A stretch of DNA of 64,000 bases from Roseospira goensis (GCF_014197795.1 NZ_JACIGI010000005.1:86700-150699); one strand, 5' to 3'. Numbered from the stretch's first letter, positions 28,492 through 38,265 are shown. Notes: generated by a model from the letters alone, not told the origin. A program made the numbers and translations.

Positions 28492-29696
28492 GGGGTCACC
28501 ACGCGCAGGGGCGGCCGCGCCGCCTCGCCGAACGGGCGCAGCGCCGGTGGCAACCCGCCGGGCTGGGTGAGCCGGGCGGCGTTCAGGGTCGTCAGGTAGG
28601 GGTCGGGCTCCACCGGGGCGGCGGCGCGGGCGAGCACCTCGAAGCGGCCGCCGTCGGCGATGCGGCCGAGGTGGGGCACCTGCGGGGTATGCTGGGTGCG
28701 GGCGTCCACGGCCAGCGGCCCCAGGGCGGTGTCCACGCTGTGGCTGCACACCCAGTCGCGCACCGCCGCCGGGGCGGCGTCGCCGCCATCGCGGATGGCG
28801 TGGGCCAGCAGCCGCACCGCCGCGTGGGCATTCACCAGGTTGGCCGAACAGCGCCGATCCGGCCCGAAGCGCGCCCGCGCCCGAGGGCCGAAGGCCTGTG
28901 CCGCCGGGCTGGCGCCGTCGTCGAACCAGATGGCGGTGGACAGGTGGCCCAGGCCGGCCGGCCCGACCAGGCCCAGCTCGCATTCCGTGAGGTTGCAGCT
29001 CACGATCGGGCGCCGGTCCGGGCGGAACGCCGGGTCCGCCGCCGCCAGCGCCGCGTAGGCGCGGAAGAAGGCGTAGCTGGACGGCCCGATCAGGTTGTTG
29101 AGCACGAAGTCGGGGCGCTTGTCGCGGATTTCGGCGATCAGGCGGTCAACGTCCTCGGAGCCCATCGGCAGGTAGCGTTCCGCCACCACCTCGCCGCCGC
29201 TGGCCATGATCAGCTCGCGGGCGATGCGGTTGGTTTCCCAGCCCCAGATGTAGTTCGAGCCGGTCAGGTAGCCGCGCAGCCCGTAGCGCGGCAGCACATG
29301 CGCGAACAGCGGCACGATGTGCTGGTTGGGGCTGGCACCGAGATAGATGATGCTCTCGCTGCACTCGAACCCCTCATAGGGGCACATGTACCACAACAGG
29401 GCGTCATGCTTCTCGATGATCGGCAGCACCTCCTTGCGGCTCAGCGAGGTGATGGTGCCGATGACGTGGCGGCAGCCCGAGTCGCGCAGCATGGCCGCGC
29501 AGTCGCGGTGATAGGTCTCGGTCACGCCGCCGGGGTCGGCGGCCACCGGAGCCAGGGTGAAGGGAAAGGCGGGGTCGGCGTTGATCTCGTCCACGGCCAT
29601 CAGGGCGCCGTCAAGGGCGTCGCGCGCGATGGCGGCGTAGGTGCCGGTGGTCGAGTACAGCAGGCCGACCGGGTATGTCCGCGTGTCCCCTGTCAC
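28488..29696 (-). CDS. amiC: AmiC-like amide sensor / negative regulator (periplasmic-binding-protein fold, cytoplasmic)
   Basis: A 402-residue protein of the FmdD/UrtA/AmiC ligand-binding fold: YPVGLLYSTTGTYAAIARDALDGALMAVDEIN, GTITSLSRKEVLPIIEK and SNYIWGWETNRIARELI. No signal peptide precedes the fold when translation starts at the GTG at 29696, which has AGGAG upstream, so it should be cytoplasmic like AmiC. A longer in-frame reading from 29912 passes through the leader terminator and is rejected. Its 3' end overlaps amiR by 4 bp. Expected role: bind AmiR without amide and release it when amide is present. Confidence 0.82.
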   Translation of the reverse strand: MTGDTRTYPVGLLYSTTGTYAAIARDALDGALMAVDEINADPAFPFTLAPVAADPGGVTETYHRDCAAMLRDSGCRHVIGTITSLSRKEVLPIIEKHDALLWYMCPYEGFECSESIIYLGASPNQHIVPLFAHVLPRYGLRGYLTGSNYIWGWETNRIARELIMASGGEVVAERYLPMGSEDVDRLIAEIRDKRPDFVLNNLIGPSSYAFFRAYAALAAADPAFRPDRRPIVSCNLTECELGLVGPAGLGHLSTAIWFDDGASPAAQAFGPRARARFGPDRRCSANLVNAHAAVRLLAHAIRDGGDAAPAAVRDWVCSHSVDTALGPLAVDARTQHTPQVPHLGRIADGGRFEVLARAAAPVEPDPYLTTLNAARLTQPGGLPPALRPFGEAARPPLRVVTP

Positions 29697-29807
29697 CGTG
29701 GCCCGTCTCCTGGTCCGGCGCGGCCCCCCGCTCGGGTCGGGCGCGCGCCCTGGGTTGATGGTCCGCCCGGTCGGGCACCGGTGCCCGCGACCGACAGACG
29801 CGCAAAC

Positions 29808-29853
29808 AAAAAACGCCCCGAGCCCGCAGTATCGAACCGCGGGCCGCGAGGCG
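29808..29853 (-). terminator. Leader terminator (attenuator) upstream of amiC
   Basis: On the minus strand, arms CGCCTCGCGGCCCGC and GCGGGCTCGGGGCG pair with one bulge and one mismatch. They are followed by TTTTTT (complement of 29808-29813). It ends about 110 bases before the amiC start, where AmiR-type antitermination would act. Confidence 0.75.
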
Positions 29854-29865
29854 CATGATGCCGGT

Positions 29866-29882
29866 CCGGCCAACAGTGCCGG
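29866..29882 (-). ncRNA. Candidate ANTAR-target hairpin in the amiC leader
   Basis: Minus-strand CCGGC-ACTGTTG-GCCGG, 12 bases before the terminator stem. The loop begins ACTGTT, with A at position 1 and G at position 4, as in ANTAR-bound hexaloops, but a strict hexaloop needs a bulged G. A clear second hexaloop was not found in the terminator stem. Confidence 0.4.
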
Positions 29883-29952
29883 TATTTTGATCGTCGAACC
29901 TTCAGCGCCCACAATGTGGGCAGGCCGTCATCCTGCGAAGTGGCGGGCGGGC

Positions 29953-29972
29953 TGTCAATGGGATTGTTGACA
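29953..29972. promoter_or_regulatory. Inverted repeat TGTCAA-N8-TTGACA upstream of the amide operon
   Basis: The minus-strand TTGACA (complement of 29953-29958) is a good -35, and CAGGAT follows after 17-18 bases as a poor -10. The symmetric TTGACA on the plus strand has no gene to serve nearby. It may be an operator. The remainder of the 420-base gap 29697-30116 is otherwise unassigned. Confidence 0.35.
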
Positions 29973-30079
29973 CTGTGTCGCCGTCCATCAGGGACGACCC
30001 GTCTTCGGGCCGGCCGCGCGGTCCCGGAGGACGCCGGCCGAGACCGCGGCATGCGGCCTGGGGGGCGACGGGAGGAGGG

Positions 30080-30115
30080 GGCGCACGGCCTTGAGTCCAG
30101 CGGTCACCGTGCGCC
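30080..30115 (-). terminator. Hairpin after the L,D-transpeptidase gene
   Basis: Perfect 9-bp stem GGCGCACGG/CCGTGCGCC with an 18-base loop, directly after the stop codon at 30117. The following sequence is C-rich, not T-rich, so termination strength is uncertain. Confidence 0.45.
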
Positions 30116-30116
30116 G

Positions 30117-32009
30117 TCAGAACGCCCGCGCCAGCGTTTCCAGCGCGCGCGTGTCGAGGCCGTAGACGTCGCGCCGGAACTGCGCCGTGCCGTCGGCATC
30201 CACCCAGGCGGTCAGGTAGATCATCGCCAGCGGCACCGACTGCGGCGGCCGCACGGTCCGGGTGCCGCCGGCGGCAATGCGGGCCTTCAACGTCTCCGGC
30301 GTCCAGGTCTCGGGTGCGTCGAGCAGGAAGGTCGCCAGATCGAGCGGGTCGCGCACCCGCACGCAGCCCGAACTGAAGGTGCGGGTCGAACGCGCGAACA
30401 GCCCCCGGCTCGGCGTGCTGTGCAGATAGACGCCGTGGCGGTTGGGGAACATGAACTTGATCTCGCCCAACGCGTTGCCGGGGCCGGGCGCCTGGCGCAG
30501 CCGCAGGGTGCGGATGTTCACGTCGTCCGCGGTCCAGTCGATGGTGGCCGGGTCCAGCTCGGCGGCGTCGCGGCTCCAGCCGTCGAAGACCCGGAAATTG
30601 TTGCGGGCCAGATACGCGGGGTCCCGGCGCAGCTTGGGCAGGATGTCCTTGCGCGCGATGCTGGTCGGCACCGTCCAGGTGGGATTCAGCACCAGCCGGT
30701 CGATGGCGCTGTGCAGCTCCGGCGTGGGGCGGTCACGCATGCCGACGATCACGTCGGTGCGGAAGGTGGTGACGCCGTCCTCGCGGCCCTCCAGGACCGC
30801 GCCGGCGATGTTGACCTCGATCGAGCGCCCGCCCGGGTCCGGCGGCAGCGCGCGCAGCCGGCGCAGGTTGAGCGCCATCTGGCGCACCCGGGTCTCCGCC
30901 GGGACGGCGAGGGCGGCGCGGGTGCGCGGCCCGACCCGGCCGTCCACGGCCAGCCCGTGGCGGGCCTGGAAGTGCTTGACCGCCGCGACCAGGGCCGGGT
31001 CCAGCACCGGCGCGTCCGGGGTCCCGGCATCGGACGGCCCGGCACCGTCCGGCGTGGCCGTGGCCATGGCCGTCGCCGTGGCCGTGGCCGTCACCGTGCC
31101 GATGGCCAGGTCGCCGGTCGCCGCCAGGCGGGCGCGCAGGGTGATTACCTCGGCATGCGGCTCGCCCGGCTCCAGCGTGGGACTATCCGCCGCCACCGTC
31201 GGCCAGCCGCCGGCCGCCGCCAGGGCGGCGTAGCGCAACAGTCCGTGCCGCAGCCGGGCCTGGCGGTCGTCCTCTCCGAGCAGGCGGAACAGGCGGCCGG
31301 GCCGGTCGGCCGCGGGGTCATCGGCGGCAATGGCTTCCAGGGCGCCCAGGACGCCGTTGGCGACCTTGGGCGCCCAGGCCGGCCGCTGCGCGAGCGCGGC
31401 GTGGGCGTAGTCCGCCAGCGCCGCCGTCAGCGCCGCATCGTGGCGGGCGAGGGCGGCCGGCGCCAGGCGCCCGTCCGTCGGGGGCGCGGCCGGCGCGGCG
31501 ATGTCGGCGAGGCCGTCCGCCCACGCCGTGGCCAGCACGGCGTGCACCTGACGGCCGCGCGGCGTCCAGCCGGTGGTGTCGGTCCAGGCCGGGCGGAAGT
31601 CCCTGCGGTCGTAGAAGGCCCGGGCGAAGGCGGTCTGCGGCGCCAGAACGGCGGCGTTGCTCTCGACCAGCCGCGCCAGTGCGGCGGCGGGCGCCTCGCT
31701 GGGGGTGTCGGCCGTCGTGCCGGCGGCGGTTTCGGCGGCGGTTTCGGCGGTGGTGCCGGCGGCGGTGTTGGTGCCGACCTCGAACGCGGCCGCCAGCCGT
31801 GGCGTGGTGACCAGGGCGCTCAGGCCGCCGGGCGTGCCGGCGTTCGGTCCGCCGTCCGGCGCGGTGACGCACCCGGCCAGCAGGCCGGCCGCGATCAGGC
31901 CGGCGAACCCCCTTCGCAGGCCACGGCCCCACGGCGCCGCCACCGCCCATGCCCCCGTGCCCGCGCGCCCGCGGGGCTCCGTGCCCGCCCCCGACCCGTC
32001 GTTGCCCAT
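30117..32009 (-). CDS. L,D-transpeptidase (YcbB/LdtD-like lipoprotein)
   Basis: Makes 3-3 peptidoglycan cross-links; 630 residues. The ATG at 32009 is chosen for its GAGGG site; the N-terminus then gives a lipoprotein signal, GFAGLIAAGLLAGC. A peptidoglycan-binding module lies centrally (PALVAAVKHFQARHGLAVDGRVGPRTRAAL). The YkuD domain follows, with GVYLHSTPSRGLFARSTRTF and SSGCVRVRDP; the Cys, about residue 549, is the nucleophile. The long N-terminal scaffold domain matches the YcbB class. The region after the lipobox is Thr/Ala-rich with an (ET/TAA) repeat near residues 55-75. It ends an operon with MepA and PBP1C. Confidence 0.9.
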   Translation of the reverse strand: MGNDGSGAGTEPRGRAGTGAWAVAAPWGRGLRRGFAGLIAAGLLAGCVTAPDGGPNAGTPGGLSALVTTPRLAAAFEVGTNTAAGTTAETAAETAAGTTADTPSEAPAAALARLVESNAAVLAPQTAFARAFYDRRDFRPAWTDTTGWTPRGRQVHAVLATAWADGLADIAAPAAPPTDGRLAPAALARHDAALTAALADYAHAALAQRPAWAPKVANGVLGALEAIAADDPAADRPGRLFRLLGEDDRQARLRHGLLRYAALAAAGGWPTVAADSPTLEPGEPHAEVITLRARLAATGDLAIGTVTATATATAMATATPDGAGPSDAGTPDAPVLDPALVAAVKHFQARHGLAVDGRVGPRTRAALAVPAETRVRQMALNLRRLRALPPDPGGRSIEVNIAGAVLEGREDGVTTFRTDVIVGMRDRPTPELHSAIDRLVLNPTWTVPTSIARKDILPKLRRDPAYLARNNFRVFDGWSRDAAELDPATIDWTADDVNIRTLRLRQAPGPGNALGEIKFMFPNRHGVYLHSTPSRGLFARSTRTFSSGCVRVRDPLDLATFLLDAPETWTPETLKARIAAGGTRTVRPPQSVPLAMIYLTAWVDADGTAQFRRDVYGLDTRALETLARAF

Positions 32010-32119
32010 GCTGCCCTCGACCATGTTGCCGCGAAAGCACGCCGTCGGACCCGGGACGTTCCGCCGCCGTCCCGGCCGGCCCGCGGCTGGTCGACTCAAG
32101 ATAAGGGCAGCCCGGGTCC

Positions 32120-33022
32120 TTAGCGAGCCGGCACAAGGGCGGCGCACGCCGGCGGAACGGACTGCGGCGGTCGTGCAACAGGGGCGGCCGCCGGGACCGC
32201 CTGTCGCGCCTGTTCGGCCAGGCGGGCGGCGATCCGTTCATACCACCAGGCGAACCCGGCCGGCTCGCAGCCCGCGCCGGGCGGGGGCGGGTCCTGCGGG
32301 ACGCACGCCGGACTGTCGGTCGGGCAGTGCAGCCGAAGATGCACGTGCGAATCGTGGCCGTACCAGGGCCGCACTTTGCGCAGCCAGCGGGCGTTGCCGG
32401 CCCGGTCCGGCGGGAAGGCGTCGCACAGCGTGGCCTTGATCGCCGGATTGACGAACAGGCGCGCGACCCGGGGGTCCCGGGCGGCGGCGCGGATCAGCGC
32501 GCCGTGGGTGGGCGACCAGCGGTCGCGGTCGGCGGCGGTCGCCCCCGCGCGCACCATCGAGACGGGGGTGGGATCGCGCCGCTCGGCCGGGCTCAGGCGC
32601 TGACCCGGCGGCAGCAGACGCAGCCAGATATCGGCGTCCAGCCCGGCCTCGTGGCTGGCGTGGCCGTAGCTCATGGGGCCGCCGCGCGGCTGCGACAGGT
32701 CGCCCACCAGCAGGGTGCCCCAGCCCTCGGCGTCGGCCCGGGCGCCCAGGTCCCGGATCACCGCGATCAGGCTCGGATGGCCGAAATAGCGCAGCCGCTG
32801 CGGCCGCAGCACGGTATAGCCGGGGCCGTCCAGCGGCAGCGCCACGGCACCGGCGATGCAGCCTTCGGTGTAGCCGCCGATGACCCGCGCCGCACCGGGC
32901 GCCGGTGTGGTCTGGCGCGACCAGGCGGTCTCTGCGGCCGGGGCCGGGTCCGCCATGGCGACCCCGACCAGCAGCATCAGGCCCGCGATGGCGAGCCCCC
33001 TCGGGACCGCGTGCCGCATCAT
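32120..33022 (-). CDS. mepA: Penicillin-insensitive murein endopeptidase
   Basis: Zinc LAS-type endopeptidase (M74) cutting D,D (and L,D) cross-links in peptidoglycan; 300 residues. A signal peptide ends near PAPAAET. Metal-binding motifs are SHEAGLDADIWLRL (H-x3-x-D-x-D type) and HDSHVHLRLHCP (H-x-H). RYFGHPSLIAVIRDLG is also typical. The start at 33022 (MMRHAV) follows GGGGGAGAG. It lies 29 bases after the PBP1C stop, and the L,D-transpeptidase follows, so synthesis, cleavage and re-crosslinking enzymes share one transcript. The C-terminal about 40 residues are Pro/Ala-rich. Confidence 0.92.
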   Translation of the reverse strand: MMRHAVPRGLAIAGLMLLVGVAMADPAPAAETAWSRQTTPAPGAARVIGGYTEGCIAGAVALPLDGPGYTVLRPQRLRYFGHPSLIAVIRDLGARADAEGWGTLLVGDLSQPRGGPMSYGHASHEAGLDADIWLRLLPPGQRLSPAERRDPTPVSMVRAGATAADRDRWSPTHGALIRAAARDPRVARLFVNPAIKATLCDAFPPDRAGNARWLRKVRPWYGHDSHVHLRLHCPTDSPACVPQDPPPPGAGCEPAGFAWWYERIAARLAEQARQAVPAAAPVARPPQSVPPACAALVPAR

Positions 33023-33051
33023 ATGGCTCTCCCCCTTCGGTGTGGCCGGCC

Positions 33052-35139
33052 TCACTCCAGCCAGACCGCGGCGCTGGCGGCGCGGCCGGTGCTGTCCACC
33101 ACCGTGACCCGGGCGGCACCGCGCCCGTCCGGCTGCCACTGGGCGCCGCGGTGCCACGGGGCCGTCTCCAGCGGCCGGCCGTTGACCAGCCAGGCGTAGG
33201 GCCGCTGTCCCCCCGCCGCCTCCAGCACCAGGCCCCGCGCGGCCTGATCCCAGTCGAGGGTCGCGCCGTCGGGCGGGAAACGCAAGCGCAACGGATCGAC
33301 CCCCGCCCCGTCCGCCGATCCCGCGGTGCGGCCGCCCCCGTCCGGCGGGGCCAGGCGGCGCAGCGGCGGCGGCAGGTCCGCCGTGCGCAGCGCCCCCAGC
33401 AGGCCGGCCGGCGCGGGACCGGGCACCGGGTGGCGCGGCGGGGGCAGCAGATCGAACAGCGCCCGCATCAGCGGCGCGGCGGTATCGCGCCCCAGGTGGC
33501 CGGGCACCGGGGTGCCGTCGGCGCGGCCCACCCACACACCGATCACGTGGTCGCCGTCCAGGCCCACCGCCCAGGCGTCGCGGAACCCGTACGAGGTGCC
33601 GGTCTTGAACGCGACCGTGCGCCCGCCGCGGGTGGCGTCGTCGGGGGCGAAGCCGGCGGCCGGCGGGGCCTGGGCCAGGATCGCCCGCACCTGCCAGGCC
33701 GCCCCCGGGGACAGCACGCGGGCGGTCGCGGCCGGCGGCGGCGTGTCGGCGCGCGCCCAGACGGTCCGCCGGGTGCCGTCGGTGGCGAGCGCGGCGTACA
33801 ACCCGGTCAGTTCCTCCAGCGTGACCCCCAGCCCGCCCAGCGCCAGCGGCAGGCCGGGCCGCCCCAGCCCGCCCCGCCGGCGCGGCGTGACCCCGGCCGT
33901 GGTCAAGCGGGCGGCGAAGCGCAGCGGCCCGACCCGGTCCAGCACCGCCACCGCCGGCACGTTGAGCGAGCGGCGCAGCGCCTCCGCCGCCGTCACCCGG
34001 CCGTGGTGGGCGAAGCCGAAGTTGGCCGGGGTGTAGCCCTGGCCGAAGGCCATCGGACGGTCGTCGATCTCGGTCAGGGGGTGCAGCAGGCCGTCCTCGA
34101 AGGCCATGCCGTAGATCAGCGGCTTCAGCGCCGAGCCGGGCGAGCGCGGCGCCCGGGTCATGTCGACGGCGCCGCGCCGGGCGGTGTCCAGCAGGCCGGG
34201 CGAACCCACCCAGGCCCGCGCCGCGCCGGTGTCCGCCTCCACCACCAGGGCGGCCACGGACACCCGGTCGCCCAGGGCCATGGCGTGGGCGCGCACCAGG
34301 GCCTCGACCCGCCCTTGCAGCGGCGCGTCCAGGGTGGTCCGGATCACCGCGGAGTCGCCGGGCGCCCGGTCATCGGCCAGCCGCCGGGCCAGATGCGCGG
34401 CCAGGAAGGGCATCGGCTGGCGCACCGCCGGCAGCGGCTCGGCCTCGGCCTCGCGCGCCTGCGCCGCCGTTAGCACCCCGGCGCCGACCATGCGGCGCAG
34501 CACCTTGGCCCGCGCCGCCCGCGCCGCCTCCGGGTGGCGGTCCGGGCGCAGCGCGGCGGGGGTCTGCGGCAGCGCCACCAGCAACGCCGCCTGCCCCGGG
34601 GTGAGCCGGCGCGGCGCCTTGCCCCACCACGCCAGGCTGGCGGCGCGCACGCCCTCCAGGTTGCCGCCGAACGGCGCCAGGGTGAGGTAGGCCGACAGCA
34701 CGCCGTCGCGTCCCAGATGGGCGGTCAGTTGCAGGGCGCGCGCCATCTCGATCAGCTTCGACGGCAGCGTGCGCGGCCGCGGCTCCAGCAGGCGGGCGGC
34801 CTGCATGGACAGGGTGGACGCGCCGGAGACCACCGCGCCATGCCACAGCATCTGCCCCGTCGCCCGCACCACCGCCAGCGGATCCACGCCGGGATGCCAG
34901 CGGAAGCGGCTGTCCTCGAACGCCATCAGCATGGCGAGGTAGAGCGGATCGACGTCGGCCGGGGTGGTGGGCAGGCGCCAGGTTTCGTCCGGGCTGAGGA
35001 ACCCGCGCAGCACCCGGCCGTCGCGGTCGGTGACCGTGACCGTCGGCGCCAGCCGGTGCAGGTCGGGGGGATACAAGGCATTCAGCGCCAGGGCGACAAC
35101 GGTCACGAGGACGACGGCGAGCACGCTCCCCGTCGCCAT
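33052..35139 (-). CDS. pbpC: Penicillin-binding protein 1C
   Basis: Bifunctional peptidoglycan synthase, 695 residues. A membrane anchor (residues 5-22) precedes the GT51 transglycosylase, with the catalytic Glu in [14 protein letters not shown] (Glu75). The transpeptidase domain has SALK (336-339) with the acylated Ser, SLN (391-393) and KTGTS (512-516). The C-terminal domain from about residue 600 ([41 protein letters not shown]) is the BiPBP_C module that defines the 1C type. The start at 35139 is the only ATG before the anchor, but its RBS is weak. It is the first gene of the cell-wall operon. Confidence 0.92.
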   Translation of the reverse strand: MATGSVLAVVLVTVVALALNALYPPDLHRLAPTVTVTDRDGRVLRGFLSPDETWRLPTTPADVDPLYLAMLMAFEDSRFRWHPGVDPLAVVRATGQMLWHGAVVSGASTLSMQAARLLEPRPRTLPSKLIEMARALQLTAHLGRDGVLSAYLTLAPFGGNLEGVRAASLAWWGKAPRRLTPGQAALLVALPQTPAALRPDRHPEAARAARAKVLRRMVGAGVLTAAQAREAEAEPLPAVRQPMPFLAAHLARRLADDRAPGDSAVIRTTLDAPLQGRVEALVRAHAMALGDRVSVAALVVEADTGAARAWVGSPGLLDTARRGAVDMTRAPRSPGSALKPLIYGMAFEDGLLHPLTEIDDRPMAFGQGYTPANFGFAHHGRVTAAEALRRSLNVPAVAVLDRVGPLRFAARLTTAGVTPRRRGGLGRPGLPLALGGLGVTLEELTGLYAALATDGTRRTVWARADTPPPAATARVLSPGAAWQVRAILAQAPPAAGFAPDDATRGGRTVAFKTGTSYGFRDAWAVGLDGDHVIGVWVGRADGTPVPGHLGRDTAAPLMRALFDLLPPPRHPVPGPAPAGLLGALRTADLPPPLRRLAPPDGGGRTAGSADGAGVDPLRLRFPPDGATLDWDQAARGLVLEAAGGQRPYAWLVNGRPLETAPWHRGAQWQPDGRGAARVTVVDSTGRAASAAVWLE

Positions 35140-35205
35140 GGGCTTTGCGACCCGGCGCGCGCGCGCTACAAGAGGGGCAGCCCCCCCGTTCACGAGAGGA
35201 CCCTC

Positions 35206-35817
35206 ATGGAGCGCTTCACCACCCTGACCGGCGTCGCCGCGCCGCTGCCGATCGTCAACGTCGATACCGACATGATCATCCCGAAGCAGTTCCTGAAGAC
35301 CATCAAGCGCACGGGTCTTGGCAAAAGTGTGTTCTACGAGATGCGGTATGATGACTCGGGTGCCGAGAACCCCGACTTCGTGCTGAACCAGCCGGCCTGG
35401 CGTGGCGCGTCCATCCTTGTCGCGGGCGACAACTTCGGCTGCGGCTCGTCGCGCGAGCATGCGCCGTGGGCGCTGCTGGACTTCGGCATCCGCTGCATCA
35501 TCGCCCCCAGCTTCGCCGACATCTTCTACAACAACTGCTTCAAGAACGGCATCCTGCCCATCCGGCTGCCGCAGGCGGACGTCGACCGGCTGATGGACGA
35601 CGCCAAGCGCGGCGCCAACGCCACCGTCACGGTGGATCTGGAGGCGCAGGAGATCCGCGGGCCGGACGGCGGCGTCATCCGCTTCGACATCGACCCGTTC
35701 CGCAAGCACTGCCTGCTCAACGGCCTCGACGACATCGGCCTGACGCTGGAGAAGGCGGATGCGATTACGGCGTTCGAGCAGCAGCGCGCGCAGCAGTTCC
35801 CCTGGCTGGCGGCGTAG
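35206..35817 (+). CDS. leuD: 3-isopropylmalate dehydratase small subunit
   Basis: Small subunit of the leucine-pathway isomerase that converts 2- to 3-isopropylmalate, 203 residues. [21 protein letters not shown] at the N-terminus and [46 protein letters not shown] are near-invariant LeuD segments. The start follows GAGAGGA. The large subunit LeuC is not adjacent: leuD stands alone between pbpC (divergent) and a DUF1489 gene (convergent). Confidence 0.95.
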   Translation: MERFTTLTGVAAPLPIVNVDTDMIIPKQFLKTIKRTGLGKSVFYEMRYDDSGAENPDFVLNQPAWRGASILVAGDNFGCGSSREHAPWALLDFGIRCIIAPSFADIFYNNCFKNGILPIRLPQADVDRLMDDAKRGANATVTVDLEAQEIRGPDGGVIRFDIDPFRKHCLLNGLDDIGLTLEKADAITAFEQQRAQQFPWLAA

Positions 35818-35832
35818 CCCCGGCGCTCAGAG

Positions 35833-36270
35833 TCAGATCAGGCCCAGGTCACGCAACTCGCGCCGCATTGCCTCGGGCATGGCGGCGACATCGTCGTCCG
35901 CCGCCGCGCCGGCGGACGGCCGGTCGGGTGGCGCCTTGTCGGGCGCCAGGTAGCGCCAGCCCTGGAACGGCCGCCACGGCCAGGCCTCGGTGTCGATGAT
36001 CTCCGGGTCGAAATGGATGCGGCAGGCCGAGCGGCCGGTCTCCGGATCGGTCACCGGCTCCAGCCTGCGGATCGGCCGGCGGCAGCGGATCGCGCCCTTC
36101 ATCACCCAGTACAGCGAGCCGCCGGGCACGATCTCGTCGGCGCGCCGCGGGATCATGCGAGTGGTGTGGACCAGCGCGCCCTCGACCGCGAGCCGCCGGC
36201 CGTGCTGAAACGCGCGGAGCTGGTCGGGGCTCTCGATGCCGACACACAGCTTGATGAGATGCAGGGTCAT
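35833..36270 (-). CDS. DUF1489 family protein
   Basis: A 145-residue protein starting MTLHLIKLCVGIESPDQL, with ALVHTTRMIPRRADEIVPGGSLYWVMKGAIRCRRPI and IHFDPEIIDTEAWPWRPFQGWRYLAPDKAPPD, the conserved parts of DUF1489. The family is essentially alphaproteobacterial and of unknown function, probably cytoplasmic. The start at 36270 is chosen over upstream in-frame ATGs because it matches the family N-terminus. It follows panB and panC on the same strand, 58 bases after panC. Confidence 0.85.
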   Translation of the reverse strand: MTLHLIKLCVGIESPDQLRAFQHGRRLAVEGALVHTTRMIPRRADEIVPGGSLYWVMKGAIRCRRPIRRLEPVTDPETGRSACRIHFDPEIIDTEAWPWRPFQGWRYLAPDKAPPDRPSAGAAADDDVAAMPEAMRRELRDLGLI

Positions 36271-36328
36271 GGGGCGGGGGATGGCACGCCCGGCGGCCTG
36301 ACGCAAGGGCCGCCGCCGGGGTGCGGGG

Positions 36329-37207
36329 TCACACCGGCACGCTGTCGATCAGGCGGGTCTGACCCAGGACGGCGGCGCCCAGCACCCGGGCGGGGCCGTC
36401 GGGCGTGCCGGTGATCGGGGCGAGGCCGTCGGCCGCGCGGACCTCGACATAGTCGACGCGGGCGAAGCCGGCGGCGTGCAGCGCCGCCACCGCCTCGGTG
36501 CAGGCCGCGGCCGCCGGTGTGCCCTCGGCCAGCGCCGCGGCCACCCCGCACAACTCGGCGTGCAGGCGCGGCGCCACCGCGCGTTCGTCCGGCGCCAGGT
36601 AGCGGTTGCGCGACGACAGCGCCAGCCCGTCGGCCTCACGCACCGTCGGGCCGCCGACGATCTCCACCGGGACGTCGAGGTCGCGCACCAGCCGCCGGAT
36701 GACCTGGAGCTGCTGATAGTCCTTCTCGCCGAACACGGCGATATCGGGCAGCGCCTGCAGCAGCAGCTTGCTGACCACCGTCGCCACGCCCTGGAAGTGG
36801 CCGGGGCGGGTCGCGCCGCACAACCCCTCGGAGACGCCGCCGACGGTGACGGTGGTCGCCATGCCGGCGGGGTACATCTCCTCGACCGGCGGGGCATAGA
36901 CCGCGTGGCCACCGGCGCTGGCGACGGCCGCGCAATCGGCCGCGAACGGGCGCGGGTAGCGGGCGAAGTCCTCGGTGGGGCCGAACTGGGTCGGGTTGAC
37001 GAAGATCGACACCACCACCCGGTCGCAGCGCGCGGCCGCCAGCCGCACCAGCGACAGGTGGCCGTCGTGCAGCGCGCCCATGGTGGGCACGAGGGCCACC
37101 GACCGGCCCGCGCGGCGCCAGCCGGCGACCTGGTCGCGCAGGCTGGCGACGGTCGCCAGCACCGGGCGCGACACGGCTGCGGGCGCGGCGTCAGTCATCG
37201 CCGGCAT
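36329..37207 (-). CDS. panC: Pantothenate synthetase
   Basis: Condenses pantoate with beta-alanine using ATP to make pantothenate, the vitamin precursor of CoA; 292 residues. [16 protein letters not shown] carries the HxGH motif, [19 protein letters not shown] and LSSRNRYL are the other signatures. The start may be at 37207 or 37198; both overlap the panB 3' end, so translation is coupled and no clear RBS helps. The CoA-heavy catabolism in this window fits, but pan genes are general housekeeping. Confidence 0.95.
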   Translation of the reverse strand: MPAMTDAAPAAVSRPVLATVASLRDQVAGWRRAGRSVALVPTMGALHDGHLSLVRLAAARCDRVVVSIFVNPTQFGPTEDFARYPRPFAADCAAVASAGGHAVYAPPVEEMYPAGMATTVTVGGVSEGLCGATRPGHFQGVATVVSKLLLQALPDIAVFGEKDYQQLQVIRRLVRDLDVPVEIVGGPTVREADGLALSSRNRYLAPDERAVAPRLHAELCGVAAALAEGTPAAAACTEAVAALHAAGFARVDYVEVRAADGLAPITGTPDGPARVLGAAVLGQTRLIDSVPV

Positions 37208-38042
37208 CGCGGCTCGGGGCGGTCGCCGGCCCCTTGAAACAGTGTTCCGGCCCGGGGAAGCGGCGCGCGGTCACCTCGGCGGCGTAGGCGGCGGCGGCCT
37301 CCGAGACCTGGGCGCCCAGCTCGGCGTAGCGCTTGACGAAGCGCGGTGTGAAGGCACCGAACAGGCCGAGCAGGTCGTCACTCACCAGCACCTGGCCGTC
37401 GCAGGCGGGCGAGGCACCGATGCCGATCACGGGGCAGGGCACGGCCGCCGTGACCGTGCGCGCCAGCGGCTCCACCGTGCCCTCCAGCACCAGGGCGAAG
37501 GCCCCGGCGGCGGCGACGGCGCGGGCGTCCTCGACGATGGCTTCGGCCTCGGCGGGATCGCGGCCGTGGGCGCGGAAGCCGCCCGCGGCGTTGACCGATT
37601 GCGGCTTCAGGCCGACGTGGCCCAGCACCGGGATGCCGCGCCCCACCAGAAAGGCCACGGTCTCGGCCATCTCGCGCCCGCCCTCCAGCTTGACGCCGGC
37701 ACAGCCGGTCTCGGCCATCACCCGGGCGGCGGTGCGGAACGCCTGCTGGGGGCTCTCCTGGTAGCTGCCGAACGGCAGGTCGACGATGACGCAGGCCCGC
37801 TGCGAGCCGCGCATCACCGCCTGGCCGTGGGCGATCATCATGTCGACGGTGACGCCGAGGGTGGTCGGCAGCCCGTAGACAACCATCCCCAGGGAGTCCC
37901 CCACCAACAGCAGGTCCACGTGGGGATCCAGGAGTCCGGCCATGGGGGCGGTGTAGGCGGTCAGGCAGACCACCGGGTCACCGCCCTTGCGGGCAGCGAT
38001 AGTGCGCACGGTGGCGCGACGGACGTCGGACGGGGTGCTCAA
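37191..38042 (-). CDS. panB: 3-methyl-2-oxobutanoate hydroxymethyltransferase
   Basis: First committed step of pantothenate synthesis, adding a hydroxymethyl group to ketoisovalerate; 283 residues. [55 protein letters not shown] and [23 protein letters not shown] are the family motifs. The start appears to be TTG at 38042 (LSTPSDVRR, read as Met), with AGGAGA six bases upstream; no ATG or GTG is suitably placed. It overlaps panC by 17 bp or 8 bp depending on the panC start. Confidence 0.93.
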   Translation of the reverse strand: MSTPSDVRRATVRTIAARKGGDPVVCLTAYTAPMAGLLDPHVDLLLVGDSLGMVVYGLPTTLGVTVDMMIAHGQAVMRGSQRACVIVDLPFGSYQESPQQAFRTAARVMAETGCAGVKLEGGREMAETVAFLVGRGIPVLGHVGLKPQSVNAAGGFRAHGRDPAEAEAIVEDARAVAAAGAFALVLEGTVEPLARTVTAAVPCPVIGIGASPACDGQVLVSDDLLGLFGAFTPRFVKRYAELGAQVSEAAAAYAAEVTARRFPGPEHCFKGPATAPSRDAGDD

Positions 38043-38109
38043 ACGCGCTCTCCTTACCCGGGGGCACGAACCGGCGCCCTGTCTAGCGTGTTGCGCTGCA
38101 CGGGGAAAG

Positions 38110-38129
38110 GGGGTCGGGCGCCCGACCCC
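38110..38129. repeat. Perfect 20-bp palindrome upstream of panB
   Basis: GGGGTCGGGC followed directly by its reverse complement GCCCGACCCC, in the 223-base divergent gap between panB and a small DUF2158 gene. Could be an operator or a cruciform; nothing else is evident in this gap. Confidence 0.4.
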
Positions 38130-38265
38130 GGACGTGGGGTGCGCGCGGCTGGCGCGGCGCCGCGGGCCCTTGCGCGCCCCTCTTGCGCCGATGGGCTGGC
38201 GCGCGCTATCGCTCTGGCGCAAGGCCCGGACACAGCGAAGCGGGCGCACGACGGAGGAGCGACAG

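Noticed and set aside
29697-29912. N-terminal extension of AmiC from an ATG at 29912
   Set aside because: It would translate the leader terminator and the candidate ANTAR hairpin; the GTG at 29696 has a good RBS and matches the fold's N-terminus.
35206-35817. A full leu operon
   Set aside because: Only leuD is present; its neighbours are unrelated and in other orientations.
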